Shown here: positions 27,854-39,829 of the stretch, piece by piece | Layout of the letters: each line of letters begins with the position of its first letter | Position numbering within the stretch: the first letter of the stretch is position 1 | DNA from: Sphingomonas sp. LaA6.9 | GTDB lineage: Bacteria > Pseudomonadota > Alphaproteobacteria > Sphingomonadales > Sphingomonadaceae | Assembly (NCBI RefSeq): GCF_022601895.1 | Contig: NZ_JAKVIO010000015.1 | Coordinates: forward strand, 1-64,000 | Direction: 5' to 3' | DNA: 64,000 nt | Notes under the pieces: generated by a model | Databases searched by the model: none | The model's input: only the letters and a program-made list of their open reading frames with translations | What the model was told of the DNA's origin: nothing | Translations under genes and position numbers: made by a program

Positions 27854-30004
27854 TTGCGCATCCACACCTTGCTTGCCGCCGGCGCATCGCTGATCGCGGT
27901 ATCGGCTCCCATGACATCCGCCCTCGCCAAAGACGCCGAGCAGCGCATCCAGGCCGCAAAGACCGCGGACAATCCGATGCTCAGGAAATGGACCGGCCCC
28001 TATGAGGGCGTGCCCCCCTGGAACGAGATGAAGTCCGAGCTTTTCCCCGGCGCGTTCACGTCGGCGATGGACGAACTGCGCAAGGAAGTGCAGGCGGTGC
28101 GCGACAACCCGGCGCCCGCGACCTTCCAGAACGTCAACGAGGCAATGCAGCTCACCGGCGGCACGATCGACCGGCTCTTCTCGCTCTGGGGCGTCCAGAC
28201 CAACAACCAGGCCAATGCCGACGTCCAGGCGATCGACCGCGAATGGAGCCCGAAGATCGCGGCGTTCTACGACGAGCTGTTTCTCGACCCCAAGCTCTTC
28301 CAGCGGCACAAGACCGTCTATGACAAGCGCCATGCGCTTGGCCTGACCCCCGCGCAGATCCGCATCGTCGAACGCGACTATCAGAGCTTCGTCCGTCAGG
28401 GCGCGCTGCTGGATGCCGCGCAAAAGGCGAAGGTGTCCGATCTCAACCAGCAGCTGGCCACCGCCTATTCCGATTTCAGCGCCAGGGTGCTGGCGGACGA
28501 GGAAAAGTGGATCGTCATCGAGGACAAGGCCGAACTCGCCGGGCTGCCCGACAGCTTCGTCGCGTCGCTGAAGGCGGCGGCTGATGAGCGCAAGCTGCCC
28601 GGCAAATGGGTAGTGGTGAACACGCGCTCCTCGGTCCAGCCGGTGCTGTCCAACGCCACCAGTCGCGCGCTGCGTGAGAAAGTCTGGCGCGCCTTCGTCA
28701 ATCGCGGCGACAATGGCGATGCGAGCGACACCAATGCGACGATCGCGAACATCCTGAAGCTGCGCGTCGAGCGTGCGAAGCTGCTGGGGTTCAAGAACCA
28801 CGCCTGGTACCGCATGGACGACACGATGGCGAAGGATCCCGCGCGCGCGATGGACCTGATGATGCGCGTCTGGCCCGCCGCGGTCGCGCGCGTCCAACAG
28901 GAAGTCGCCGACATGCAGGCGGTGGCCAATGCCGAAAAGGCGGGGCTCTCCATCGAGCCGTGGGACTATCGCTTCTATGCCGAGAAGGTGCGCAAGGCGA
29001 AGTACGATCTCGATGAGGCCGAGATCAAACCCTATCTCGAACTCAACAACATGGTGAGCGCCGCATTCTACGCCGCGGGCCGGCTCTATGATCTCGATTT
29101 CAAGGAGAACACCGGCGAAGTACCCGTGTTCAACCCCGATGTCCGCACTTTTGTCGTTACCGACCGGCGCAACGGGTCCAATGTCGGGCTGTTCTACCTC
29201 GACAATTTCGCGCGCAACGGCAAGCGTTCGGGCGCATGGATGACGACCTATCGCAGCCAGCAGGGGCTGGGCGGCGAGCGCAACGTGCTGGCGTCGAACA
29301 ACAACAATTTCGTGAAGGGCGCGCCCGGCGAACCCGTGCTGATCAGCATCGATGATGCGTCCACGCTGTTCCACGAATTCGGGCACGCGATCCATAGCTT
29401 CCTGCAGGACGTCTATTATCCGGCGCTGAACGGTACGCCGCGCGATTTCGTCGAATATCCCAGCCAGGTGAACGAGAACTGGCTCCTCACCCGCGACGTG
29501 CTCGATCGCTATGCGAAGCACTACAAGACGGGTGAGCCGATGCCGCAGGCGCTGGTCGACAAGATCGAGAAGTCCTCGACCTTCAATCAGGGCTTCGCGA
29601 CCGTCGAATATCTCTCCTCGGCGATCCTCGACATGAAGCTGCACGATCGCGACACGCCCGTCACCGATCCCAGGGCGTTCGAAAAGGCGACGCTCGCCGA
29701 AATCGGCATGCCCAAGGAAATGGTGATGCGGCACCGCCTGCCGCAGTTCAACCACCTGTTCTCGTCCGACGCCTATTCGGCGGGCTATTACAGCTATCTC
29801 TGGTCCGAGACGATGGACGCCGACACCTGGGCCGCGTTCGAGGAAACGGGCAATGTCTGGGACAAGGCGACCGCCGACAGGTTCCGCAAGGTGCTGCTGT
29901 CGACGGGCAACGAAACCGACCGCGCCGAGGCCTATCGCGCCTTCCGCGGCCGCGATCCCGACGTGAAGGCGCTACTGAAGAAGCGTGGATTTCCAACCGG
30001 GTAA
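27854..30004 (+). CDS. M3 family zinc oligopeptidase (secreted)
   Basis: A 716-residue thimet-oligopeptidase/Dcp-type metallopeptidase. The start is a TTG at 27854 with GGAG seven bases upstream; the ATG five bases before it is in another frame. Residues 1-25 are a signal peptide (LLAAGASLIAVSA, ending SALA). The zinc site HEFGHAIHS starts at His507 and the third ligand Glu lies downstream in FVEYPSQVNENW. The C-terminal DAYSAGYYSYLWS is a family hallmark for substrate binding. It cleaves short peptides in the periplasm. A palindromic repeat separates it from mpl, so it likely has its own promoter. Confidence 0.93.
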   Translation: MRIHTLLAAGASLIAVSAPMTSALAKDAEQRIQAAKTADNPMLRKWTGPYEGVPPWNEMKSELFPGAFTSAMDELRKEVQAVRDNPAPATFQNVNEAMQLTGGTIDRLFSLWGVQTNNQANADVQAIDREWSPKIAAFYDELFLDPKLFQRHKTVYDKRHALGLTPAQIRIVERDYQSFVRQGALLDAAQKAKVSDLNQQLATAYSDFSARVLADEEKWIVIEDKAELAGLPDSFVASLKAAADERKLPGKWVVVNTRSSVQPVLSNATSRALREKVWRAFVNRGDNGDASDTNATIANILKLRVERAKLLGFKNHAWYRMDDTMAKDPARAMDLMMRVWPAAVARVQQEVADMQAVANAEKAGLSIEPWDYRFYAEKVRKAKYDLDEAEIKPYLELNNMVSAAFYAAGRLYDLDFKENTGEVPVFNPDVRTFVVTDRRNGSNVGLFYLDNFARNGKRSGAWMTTYRSQQGLGGERNVLASNNNNFVKGAPGEPVLISIDDASTLFHEFGHAIHSFLQDVYYPALNGTPRDFVEYPSQVNENWLLTRDVLDRYAKHYKTGEPMPQALVDKIEKSSTFNQGFATVEYLSSAILDMKLHDRDTPVTDPRAFEKATLAEIGMPKEMVMRHRLPQFNHLFSSDAYSAGYYSYLWSETMDADTWAAFEETGNVWDKATADRFRKVLLSTGNETDRAEAYRAFRGRDPDVKALLKKRGFPTG

Positions 30005-30136
30005 CGCTTTGAAATAGGACGAGAGGCGGTGCGTAAGAATACGTACCGCCTTCGCGCCATATCATCGGCATAATCGTTTCGAATTCGAAACAATCGTTGC
30101 TGTCCGCGCGTTCTGCTGTTCAAAACGACCGATAGG

Positions 30137-30175
30137 GCTTTGTTTAACAAAGCTTTGCTTGATATTCGTCAAGCA
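30137..30175. promoter_or_regulatory. Two small inverted repeats upstream of the autotransporter
   Basis: GCTTTGTT-T-AACAAAGC (30137-30153) and TGCTTGA-TATTCG-TCAAGCA (30156-30175) lie about 110-150 bases before the autotransporter start. They may be operator sites or part of the promoter; no -10/-35 pair was fixed. Confidence 0.35.
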
Positions 30176-30285
30176 CGCTGCCCTATCTTGTCCTTCGTCT
30201 TGAGTTAATCTCCCGTTCATCTGGCGAGTCGGTTCGGCGGATCCAAACCTGCCGGACGGTCCTTGCCGCGATCTGGGAGGCTATC

Positions 30286-33200
30286 ATGACATCTTCAGCG
30301 AATGTCCGTTCTCTGCGTCGCATTCTGATGGGCGCGGCCGCGCTCGGCACTCTGGCCGCCGCCGGCCCCGTCCTGGCGCAAAGCGCCGATGTCTCGGACG
30401 TGCGTCCCGAGAGCGCCGAGCGATCCCCCGGAATCATCATTCGCAACGACCTGTCTCCCAATCTCCCGCCTCCCGACGGCATTCTCGACAGTGGAATCAC
30501 CGGTGTCGGGCAGATGGTGATCGATGCCGGCGGCGGCTTTGTCGGGCTTTGCACGGGCACGCTGATCAATCCGCGCACCGTGATTTTCGCAGCGCATTGC
30601 GTGAACGACCAGGCCGCCGACAGCTATGGTTCGGCAAACGGCGGCACTGCGCTCAGCTTTGGCTTTTCGGCGAACAACCTTCCGGCGGTGCGTCGCTGGC
30701 TCGGCCTTGACGGCGGGACGCTGCATGCCACCGATGTGTCGCGCGCGATCTTCAATGCCGAACAGGTCTGGTATGATACGCGCTCGCTCACCACAGGTTT
30801 TCTCGAAGCCGATGTCGCGCTCGCAACGCTCGACACACCCGCTTTCGATATCCCGACCTGGACCATGCTCTTTTCGCCGCTGACCGAAGAGACGCACGCC
30901 CAGGTGATCGGCTACGGCACGCGTGGCACCGCGGCCAATCCCGCACAGGGCATAGATTTCCGGCGCCGCGCGGCGGAGAACATGATCTCCTTCCTCGGCT
31001 CGCTCGACGACATGGATGAATGGCTGTTCGGCGCGCCCAGCGGATTGCCGCAGACGCTCTACCAGCTCGATTTTGACAGCCCGGCGGGGCAGGCGGCCTA
31101 CAACCCGGCCGCAGGCCTGTTCGATTTCGATCTGTTCGATGGCGGTGCATTGCCGCGTGAGGGCATCACCGCGGGCGGCGACTCTGGCGGGCCGCTTGTC
31201 GTCGACCAGCGCTATGACCGGCCGGTCGTCGCTGCGGTGCTCTCGGGCGGCACGCGCTTCTTCGGACCGCAGCCCTTTTCCAGCTATGGCACCGGCAGCT
31301 TCTATCAGCCGCTGTTCCTGTTCTGGGATCAGATCGTCGCCAATAACAGCTATGTCTATGCGACCAATCGCAAGGCGGTCGGCAACTGGAGCGATCCCAA
31401 TCACTGGATCCAGGCGATGGATCCCAATTATGCGATCGATGTGAACGGCCAATTGGTCAACGCACTGCCCGGAACCCCCGCACTGGGGGTCAGCGGCGAC
31501 ACGATCAAGTTTGGCAAGGTCTGCTTCCTCGACGACTGTGACGATGTGTCCGACGAGAGCGTGGACCCGGGCGATGGCGATCCCAACAGCATCTTCATCC
31601 CCGGCGGCCCCGGCTCCAAGGACTTCGTGCCCAACAATGTCGTCGCCAATCCCACGCTGGGCATCAAGGCGCGCTACTATGACGTGACGCTCAAGGGGCT
31701 GAGTTCGACGACACTGAACAGCACCGTGACGATCGACCGCATGGCGCTCGACAGCGGCGCGATGCTCAGTGTCAGGCCCAGCGGCTCGCTCAGCGTATGG
31801 GGCGACTATACCCAATATAGCGGATGGAGCGAGATCCAGGGGTCGCTCAAGACGGGCGAAGCGCTGTTCGTGAGCGGCATCCTCAGCGGGGGAGGGCGGA
31901 TCGACCCGACCTGGCTGACCGTTGTTCAGGCGGCGGTCCTGCCCGGCAATGCCGGTGGTGCCGGTACGCTGACGATCGCGGGCGACGTAATCCTCTCGTC
32001 GGGTGCGCTGACGGTATTCGATGTCTCCCGGCCCAGAACCGACAAGATCGTCGTCACGGGCGACGCGGACAATACCGGCATCATCTCGCTGGGCGGCACC
32101 GCCGCCTTTGTCCGCGCATTGCTCGGCGCCGCGCCGCGGCAAGGGGACAGCTTCCAGATCATCACCGCAGAAGGCGGGGTGGATGGCACCTTCAACTCGG
32201 TCGTCGGCGGCATCGGCATCCTCAAGCCGGTGCTGACCTATGGCGCCAACGATGTGACGCTCAAGTTGCAGGCGGGCAAGTTCGCGGACTTCCTGGCGGG
32301 CTTTGGCGGGACCGAGCTGGCCTTCGCCAATGCACTCGATTCGCTGCGTGGTGCATCCTACAACAGCCTTTACGGGCTGTTCGGCGCGGTCGACCTGATG
32401 GAGCCGCAGGCGCTCGCGGCAACCTTCCGCGGGCTTTCACCGCGCATTGCCGATGAGGCGAGCCTGCTCGACGAACAGCAGTCCTCGATCGTGCTCGATG
32501 TGATCGGCGATCGTCTGTCGATGCTCGGCACCAAGGCGGCGGGAGGCGGCCGCTTCACCGTGATCGGGTCGCCCGCGGTCATGATGGCGATACCCGGGCG
32601 TACCATGTCCAGCTCCACTGCTGCACAGCTGAGCTTTGCCAACACCATCGCGCCCCAGACCCGGCAGATGGGGACGCTGCCTCAAAACATGAGCGGCTTC
32701 CTCGCGGGCGGATACACGCGCGGCGCTTCGGCCTTTTCCGCGGCCGGGATCGACAGTGGCGGGCGCGACAGCTGGCACATGGCGATGGGGCTTGAAATGG
32801 CGCTCGATGACCGCGTCACGCTCGGCACCGCATTCGGCCATGTCGACGGGATCAGCCGCTTCAGCGGGTCGGAGACCGAGGCCGTGACCGATCAGGCCGC
32901 GTTCTACGGTAGCTACCGGCTGGGCGGCGGCGTCTATGCCGGCGGCCTGGCCGCAGTATCGCACACGCGAATCGGGCTCGAGCGCAATACGTCCGCCGGG
33001 TTCATGACGGGCAACCTGCTGGGTGACACCAGCGCCACGACCTATGACGTGCAGGCCGAGCTTGGCGTCAATGTCGATACGGGCACCGGGATCACACTCA
33101 CCCCGCGCGGACAAATTGCCTATCGGTCGTACAACATGGGTGGCTATCGCGAACGCGGCGGCGAACTGGCGCTGATGATCGACGATATCAACGTCGACCG

Positions 33201-33519
33201 GATCGAGAGCCGGCTGGGCGTGCGCATGACGGGGTCGGTCGGCAGCAGCCGTGCCTGGACCGTGACACCCGAAGTCGGGCTCGACTGGGTGAATGCGCTT
33301 TCGGGCGGTGCCGACACGTTCAACGTGCGCTTTGCCGCAGTGCCCGAACTCTCCTTCGCACTGCCCTTTGTCGGCCGCGACAAGGCGTGGGGCGAGATCA
33401 AGGGCGGGCTGAGGCTTAACAATGGACCGGTCAGCATCGGTGCCGGGGTCGAGAGCAGCTTTGCGCGCGAGGATCTGCGCGACGATCGCGCCGTGCTGGA
33501 TTTTGCCTTGCGCTTCTGA
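30286..33519 (+). CDS. Trypsin-like autotransporter protease
   Basis: A 1077-residue type V secreted protein. Residues 1-31 are a signal peptide ending in PVLAQ. The passenger starts with an S1 protease domain: His104 in FAAHCVN, a candidate Asp176 in EADVALA, and Ser300 in AGGDSGGPL. After a beta-helix-like part rich in Gly, Ser and Asp (about 360-720), the last 270 residues form an autotransporter barrel that ends with an aromatic residue (VLDFALRF). It is exported across the outer membrane and cleaves an unknown protein. It has its own upstream region and a strong terminator behind it. Confidence 0.92.
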   Translation: MTSSANVRSLRRILMGAAALGTLAAAGPVLAQSADVSDVRPESAERSPGIIIRNDLSPNLPPPDGILDSGITGVGQMVIDAGGGFVGLCTGTLINPRTVIFAAHCVNDQAADSYGSANGGTALSFGFSANNLPAVRRWLGLDGGTLHATDVSRAIFNAEQVWYDTRSLTTGFLEADVALATLDTPAFDIPTWTMLFSPLTEETHAQVIGYGTRGTAANPAQGIDFRRRAAENMISFLGSLDDMDEWLFGAPSGLPQTLYQLDFDSPAGQAAYNPAAGLFDFDLFDGGALPREGITAGGDSGGPLVVDQRYDRPVVAAVLSGGTRFFGPQPFSSYGTGSFYQPLFLFWDQIVANNSYVYATNRKAVGNWSDPNHWIQAMDPNYAIDVNGQLVNALPGTPALGVSGDTIKFGKVCFLDDCDDVSDESVDPGDGDPNSIFIPGGPGSKDFVPNNVVANPTLGIKARYYDVTLKGLSSTTLNSTVTIDRMALDSGAMLSVRPSGSLSVWGDYTQYSGWSEIQGSLKTGEALFVSGILSGGGRIDPTWLTVVQAAVLPGNAGGAGTLTIAGDVILSSGALTVFDVSRPRTDKIVVTGDADNTGIISLGGTAAFVRALLGAAPRQGDSFQIITAEGGVDGTFNSVVGGIGILKPVLTYGANDVTLKLQAGKFADFLAGFGGTELAFANALDSLRGASYNSLYGLFGAVDLMEPQALAATFRGLSPRIADEASLLDEQQSSIVLDVIGDRLSMLGTKAAGGGRFTVIGSPAVMMAIPGRTMSSSTAAQLSFANTIAPQTRQMGTLPQNMSGFLAGGYTRGASAFSAAGIDSGGRDSWHMAMGLEMALDDRVTLGTAFGHVDGISRFSGSETEAVTDQAAFYGSYRLGGGVYAGGLAAVSHTRIGLERNTSAGFMTGNLLGDTSATTYDVQAELGVNVDTGTGITLTPRGQIAYRSYNMGGYRERGGELALMIDDINVDRIESRLGVRMTGSVGSSRAWTVTPEVGLDWVNALSGGADTFNVRFAAVPELSFALPFVGRDKAWGEIKGGLRLNNGPVSIGAGVESSFAREDLRDDRAVLDFALRF

Positions 33520-33543
33520 ACGGTTGAAACTGTGCTACATATC

Positions 33544-33580
33544 GGGGCCGCGGGACATGTGCCTGCGGCCCCTTGTTTTT
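33544..33580 (+). terminator. Rho-independent terminator after the autotransporter
   Basis: Stem GGGGCCGC with GCGGCCCC (33544-33572) followed by TTGTTTTT. It is 24 bases past the stop codon. Confidence 0.85.
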
Positions 33581-33677
33581 GGGGTTTTTGCGGCCGGTCC
33601 GGGACTATCGCGATTCAGCGCTGGAGTCAGGGATTGAAATTTTATATCGCACCTCGATAATAAATATGTGGCAGTGA

Positions 33678-36061
<2,384 letters not shown>

Positions 36062-36067
36062 CCGGCC

Positions 36068-37366
36068 ATGGCGCGTTTCACGTTCAAGCTCCCCGATATC
36101 GGCGAAGGCATCTCGGAGGCCGAGATTGTCGCATGGCACGTCAAGGTCGGCGATGCGGTCGAGGAAGACCAGCAGATCGCGGACATGATGACCGACAAGG
36201 CGACCGTCGAGATGGAATCGCCCGTCTCGGGCAAGGTTGTCGAGATCGCGGGCGAGGTCGGCGACGTCGTCTCGATCGGTGCGATGTTGGTGGTGATCGA
36301 AACCGAGGGCGAGGTGGCCGAACCGGCTCCGGCGCCCAAGGCCGATGTGGTGGAGACGCCGAAGGTTGAGGAAGTGGCGCCGACCCCCCAACCCGTTCGG
36401 GCTGAGCCTGTCGAAGCCCAATCCCTGCCTTCGGGTACGGCGGTCGCGGAAAAAGAAGAAGGCAAGGGGTTCGACAAGCTCAGCCCGAACGGAGCGGGAG
36501 CACACCCCGTTCTCGCGTCACCCGCGGTGCGCGAGCGCGCGAAATCGCTGGGCATCGACCTTTCGCAGGTCCGTCCCGCGCAGGGCGATCGTATCCGCCA
36601 CGCCGATCTCGACGCCTATCTGACCTACAGCACGGGTCAGGGTTTCCGCGCACCCGGCGCATCGGCGAAGCGCGCCGACGAGGCGATCAAGGTTATCGGG
36701 ATGCGCCGCCGCATCGCCGAGAACATGCAGGCAGCCAAACGCAACATCCCGCACTTCACCTATGTCGAGGAAATCGACGTCACCGAGCTCGAGGCGATGC
36801 GCGAGGCGCTCAATGCCAATCGCGGCGACAGGCCCAAGCTCACCATGCTGCCGCTGCTGATCGTCGCGATCTGCAAGGCGCTGCCGGCGTTCCCGATGAT
36901 CAACGCGCGCTATGACGACGAAGCGGGCGTGGTGACGCGTCATGGGTCGGTGCATCTGGGTATGGCGACGCAGACCGATGCGGGGCTGATGGTGCCCGTG
37001 ATCCGCGACGCGCAGGATCGCAATGTCTGGCAGCTCGCAACCGAGATCAAGCGCCTCGCCGACGCTGCGCGCAGCGGCAAGGCGAAGTCGGAGGAACTGT
37101 CGGGGTCGACGCTCACCGTCACCTCGCTCGGCCCGCTCGGCGGCATCGCCACGACGCCCGTGATCAACCGGCCCGAGGTCGCGATCATCGGTCCCAACCG
37201 CGTGATCGAGCGCCCCGTGATCAAGGATGGCGAGATTGTCGCCGCCAAGCTGATGAACCTCTCGATCAGCTGCGACCACCGCGTCGTCGATGGCTGGGAC
37301 GCGGCGAGCTACGTCCAGGCGGTCAGGAAGCTGCTCGAGACCCCGGTTCTTCTGTTCGCGGATTGA
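36068..37366 (+). CDS. bkdB: Branched-chain 2-oxoacid dehydrogenase E2
   Basis: A 432-residue dihydrolipoyl acyltransferase. The lipoyl domain (1-80) has the modified Lys44 in MTDKATVE; the E1/E3-binding domain is at about 145-186 (SPAVRERAKSLGID); the catalytic domain ends with His404 and Asp408 in CDHRVVDGW. The linker between the first two domains (about 109-142) is encoded by a palindromic repeat and reads PVRAEPVEAQ ... GFDKLSPNG. Six bases separate it from E1-beta. No E3 (lipoamide dehydrogenase) gene follows, so E3 must be shared from elsewhere. Confidence 0.94.
   Translation: MARFTFKLPDIGEGISEAEIVAWHVKVGDAVEEDQQIADMMTDKATVEMESPVSGKVVEIAGEVGDVVSIGAMLVVIETEGEVAEPAPAPKADVVETPKVEEVAPTPQPVRAEPVEAQSLPSGTAVAEKEEGKGFDKLSPNGAGAHPVLASPAVRERAKSLGIDLSQVRPAQGDRIRHADLDAYLTYSTGQGFRAPGASAKRADEAIKVIGMRRRIAENMQAAKRNIPHFTYVEEIDVTELEAMREALNANRGDRPKLTMLPLLIVAICKALPAFPMINARYDDEAGVVTRHGSVHLGMATQTDAGLMVPVIRDAQDRNVWQLATEIKRLADAARSGKAKSEELSGSTLTVTSLGPLGGIATTPVINRPEVAIIGPNRVIERPVIKDGEIVAAKLMNLSISCDHRVVDGWDAASYVQAVRKLLETPVLLFAD
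36392..36492 (+). repeat. Palindromic element in frame inside the E2 gene
   Basis: Left arm CCCGTTCGGGCTGAGCCTG... (36392-36419) and its near complement (about 36467-36492) match the arms of the intergenic element at 23926-24015. The reading frame passes through without a stop and the element sits in the flexible linker between lipoyl and E3-binding domains. Confidence 0.88.
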
Positions 37367-37790
37367 CGATCATGGCGGGCGCGTCGAGCGGCGCGCCCGT
37401 CTTCGCATCGACCAGCACGGGCTCGACCAGCGCCCCGGTTTCGGTGTCGGCCAGCACCTTGTCATAGCCGGGCGCGGCGAAATGCTTGCGACCCCAGGCG
37501 AACAGCGTCAGCAGCACGGGCTGAAAGTCATAGCCGCGCTGCGTCAGAACATATTCGTGGCGCGGCGGACGCTCCTGATAGAGCCGCCGTTCGAGCAGCC
37601 CCGCATCGACCAGCGCGGCCAGCCGCCGCGTCAGCATTGTGGGCGCGATACCCAGGCTCTTCTGGAATTCGTCGAAGCGCGTCAGCCCGCCAAAGGCATC
37701 GCGCAGGATCAGGATGCTCCACCATTCGCCCACATGCTCGAGGCTGCGGGCGATCGGGCATTCCATGTCTTCAAAGCTCTTGCGCTGCAT
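37323..37790 (-). CDS. HxlR family transcriptional regulator
   Basis: A 155-residue winged-helix protein with the HxlR pattern: CPIARSLEHVGEWWSILILRDAF, then RFDEFQKSLGIAPTMLTRRLAALVDAGLLERR and RHEYVLTQRGYDFQPVLLTLFAWG. HxlR regulators often sense electrophiles through a Cys; Cys11 is in the usual place. Its 3' end overlaps the E2 gene by 44 bases on the opposite strand. It follows the aldo/keto reductase gene by 58 bases on the same strand and may control it. Confidence 0.9.
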   Translation of the reverse strand: MQRKSFEDMECPIARSLEHVGEWWSILILRDAFGGLTRFDEFQKSLGIAPTMLTRRLAALVDAGLLERRLYQERPPRHEYVLTQRGYDFQPVLLTLFAWGRKHFAAPGYDKVLADTETGALVEPVLVDAKTGAPLDAPAMIVNPRTEEPGSRAAS

Positions 37791-37848
37791 CGTATTTCAC
37801 CAGGAGGGGCGGCGCACCGCGGGTGGCCGCCCCCTTTATATTGCAATT

Positions 37849-38895
37849 TCAGGCCACGGGCAGGACGCTGTGCGCGATCCCGGTCGAAAGCTGGTCGGCA
37901 ACCTTGCGAACCTGATCGTGCGGAGTGCCCGGCGCGATGTCGCTGACCGCGGTCAGCCGCGCGATCTGCGCGGGGCTGAGCGTCACGTCAAGCGCGCCGA
38001 GATAGTCGTCAAGCTGCGCCAGCGTCCGCGGGCCGATGATCGGGATATGCGCGGTGGTCGAACCAAGACCGCGCTGCCGCACCCACGCGACCGCCACCTG
38101 CGAGGGCGTGACGCCCAGTTCCTTCGCGATGTCGATCACCGCGTCGAGGATTGCGGTCTTCTGGTCGCCCGCCTCTTCGTGGACGAGCGTCTTCAGCCCC
38201 TCGCGGCGCCCGCCGCCCGCATTGTCGCGGTACTTGCCCGTGAGGAAGCCGCCGCCGAGCGGCGACCACAGCGCGGCCGCGAGCCCGAGGCTCTCGACCA
38301 TCGGCAGCAGGTCGCGATCGGCGGTACGTTCGACCAGGCTGTGCTCGATCTGCACGCCCGCGATCGGCGCCCAGCCATGCACCTCGGCGAGCGTCGCGCC
38401 GCGCGCGATCCGCCATGCAGGGAAGTTGGAAAGGCCCGCATAATGGATCTTGCCCGCGCGGACGAGGTCGTCAAAGCCACGCAGCAGCTCTTCCATCGGG
38501 GTCACGCCGTCATCGAAATGCGCCCAGAGCAGGTCGATATGATCGCTCTTTAGCCGCTTGAGGCTTTCTTCGACCTGACGGATCATCGTCCTGCGGCTGT
38601 TGCCCAGGCTCGGTATGCCGTCGGTCGGGGCGGCGGCGAGCGAGAATTTGGTGGCGACGACGAAATGGTCGCGATCCGCGGCGATGAAATCGCCCAGCAG
38701 CTCTTCGGACTCGCCGAACTGATAATTGTTGGCGGTGTCGATGAAATTGCCGCCCGCCTCAGCGAAGCGGTCGAAGATGCGGCGCGCATCGGCGGGCTCG
38801 CTGCCATAGCCCCAACGGGTGCCGAAATTGCCCGTGCCGAGCGCGAATTCCGAAACGCGAAGGCCGGTGCGCCGGCCGAAGGTCTTGTACTGCAT
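37849..38895 (-). CDS. Aldo/keto reductase
   Basis: A 348-residue NADPH-dependent oxidoreductase starting MQYKTFGRRTGLRVSEFALGTGNFG. The catalytic tetrad is visible: Asp53 and Tyr58 in FIDTANNYQFGESE, Lys83 in VATKFS, and a His in LLWAHFDD. The C-terminal cofactor part contains HIPIIGPRTLAQLDD. It reduces aldehydes or ketones; the substrate is unknown. An in-frame open extension to 38991 lacks family similarity. A palindrome 23 bases upstream is a probable operator and the HxlR gene follows, which suggests induction by reactive carbonyls. Confidence 0.92.
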   Translation of the reverse strand: MQYKTFGRRTGLRVSEFALGTGNFGTRWGYGSEPADARRIFDRFAEAGGNFIDTANNYQFGESEELLGDFIAADRDHFVVATKFSLAAAPTDGIPSLGNSRRTMIRQVEESLKRLKSDHIDLLWAHFDDGVTPMEELLRGFDDLVRAGKIHYAGLSNFPAWRIARGATLAEVHGWAPIAGVQIEHSLVERTADRDLLPMVESLGLAAALWSPLGGGFLTGKYRDNAGGGRREGLKTLVHEEAGDQKTAILDAVIDIAKELGVTPSQVAVAWVRQRGLGSTTAHIPIIGPRTLAQLDDYLGALDVTLSPAQIARLTAVSDIAPGTPHDQVRKVADQLSTGIAHSVLPVA

Positions 38896-38917
38896 GTGGG
38901 TCTCCGTCTGGTCCGTT

Positions 38918-38934
38918 ACTATCATGATGATAGT
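38918..38934. promoter_or_regulatory. Perfect palindrome before the aldo/keto reductase
   Basis: ACTATCAT-G-ATGATAGT, 8-bp arms with one central base, placed 23 bases before the start codon of the reductase gene. It is a good candidate for the HxlR operator. Confidence 0.6.
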
Positions 38935-39013
38935 CAGTGCATGCAGAGTCGTCCAGCGGCGGCGCAACAGCTTTTCTTTGCTGCACCCCAATCCGGCTTT
39001 CGAAGAGGCAGGT

Positions 39014-39799
39014 TTAGCCGCTGCGCGCCTTTTGCAGCGACCCCGCGATGCGGCGTGCGAGCCCGCGCGGGGTGAAGCGGATCGAACCCGCCATCACCGC
39101 GTTGAGCACGCCTGAAACCTTGACCGCCCGGTTCGCCCTGAGCGCAGCCAGCCCGTCGCGCGCGACCGCGTTGGCGTCGCTCGCGAAGCGCTTGAACAGT
39201 TCGGAATCGCTCATGTCGGCGACATCGGCGAATTCGGTCCGCGTGGGACCGGGGCACAGCGCGGAGACGCGCACGCCCTTGTCCTTCACTTCCTCGTGCA
39301 GCGCCTCCGAGAAGCTGAGCACAAAGGCCTTGGTCGCGTAATAGACCGCCATCCACGGGCCGGGCTGGAAGGCCGCGGTGGAGGCGACGTTGAGGATCTC
39401 GCCCTGTCCGCGCGCGATCATGCCGGGCAGGACAAGGTGGCACAGCGCCATCAACGCGCGGCAGTTGAGGTCGATCATCTCGGCCTGCCTGGCCAGGTCG
39501 AGCTCGTCAAACGCCCCGCGCGCGCCGAAACCCGCATTGTTGATGAGCATCGTGATCGAGAGGCCGCGCACATGCGCCTGATCGATCAGCGCGCGCGGCG
39601 CATCGGGTGCGGACAGGTCGATCGCGATGACGTCGACGGTGATGCCGTGTTCGGCGCGCAGCCTGGCGGCCAGCGCATCGAGCCGGTCGGCGCGTCGCGC
39701 AACCAGAAGCAGGTCACGCCGCGCCGCCGCGAGGTTTTCGGCGAAGTGGACGCCAAGCCCGGCAGACGCGCCGGTGATGAGTGCGACTGCCCTGGTCAT
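39014..39799 (-). CDS. Short-chain dehydrogenase/reductase
   Basis: A 261-residue classical SDR. The cofactor motif TGASAGLG is at 9-16, NNAG at 87-90, catalytic Ser140 and the Y-x3-K motif at Tyr153/Lys157 (YYATK). The Arg-rich start of the second strand (LLVARRADRL) favours NADP(H). The substrate is not apparent. It lies upstream of the aldo/keto reductase on the same strand, with about 120 bases between. Confidence 0.92.
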   Translation of the reverse strand: MTRAVALITGASAGLGVHFAENLAAARRDLLLVARRADRLDALAARLRAEHGITVDVIAIDLSAPDAPRALIDQAHVRGLSITMLINNAGFGARGAFDELDLARQAEMIDLNCRALMALCHLVLPGMIARGQGEILNVASTAAFQPGPWMAVYYATKAFVLSFSEALHEEVKDKGVRVSALCPGPTRTEFADVADMSDSELFKRFASDANAVARDGLAALRANRAVKVSGVLNAVMAGSIRFTPRGLARRIAGSLQKARSG

Positions 39800-39829
39800 C
39801 TGCCCTGTCCTCTCGCTCAGTCCCCTCGC

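Noticed and set aside
27815-29755. 646-residue open frame opposite the M3 peptidase
   Set aside because: Shadow of the peptidase gene, no start site or domain.
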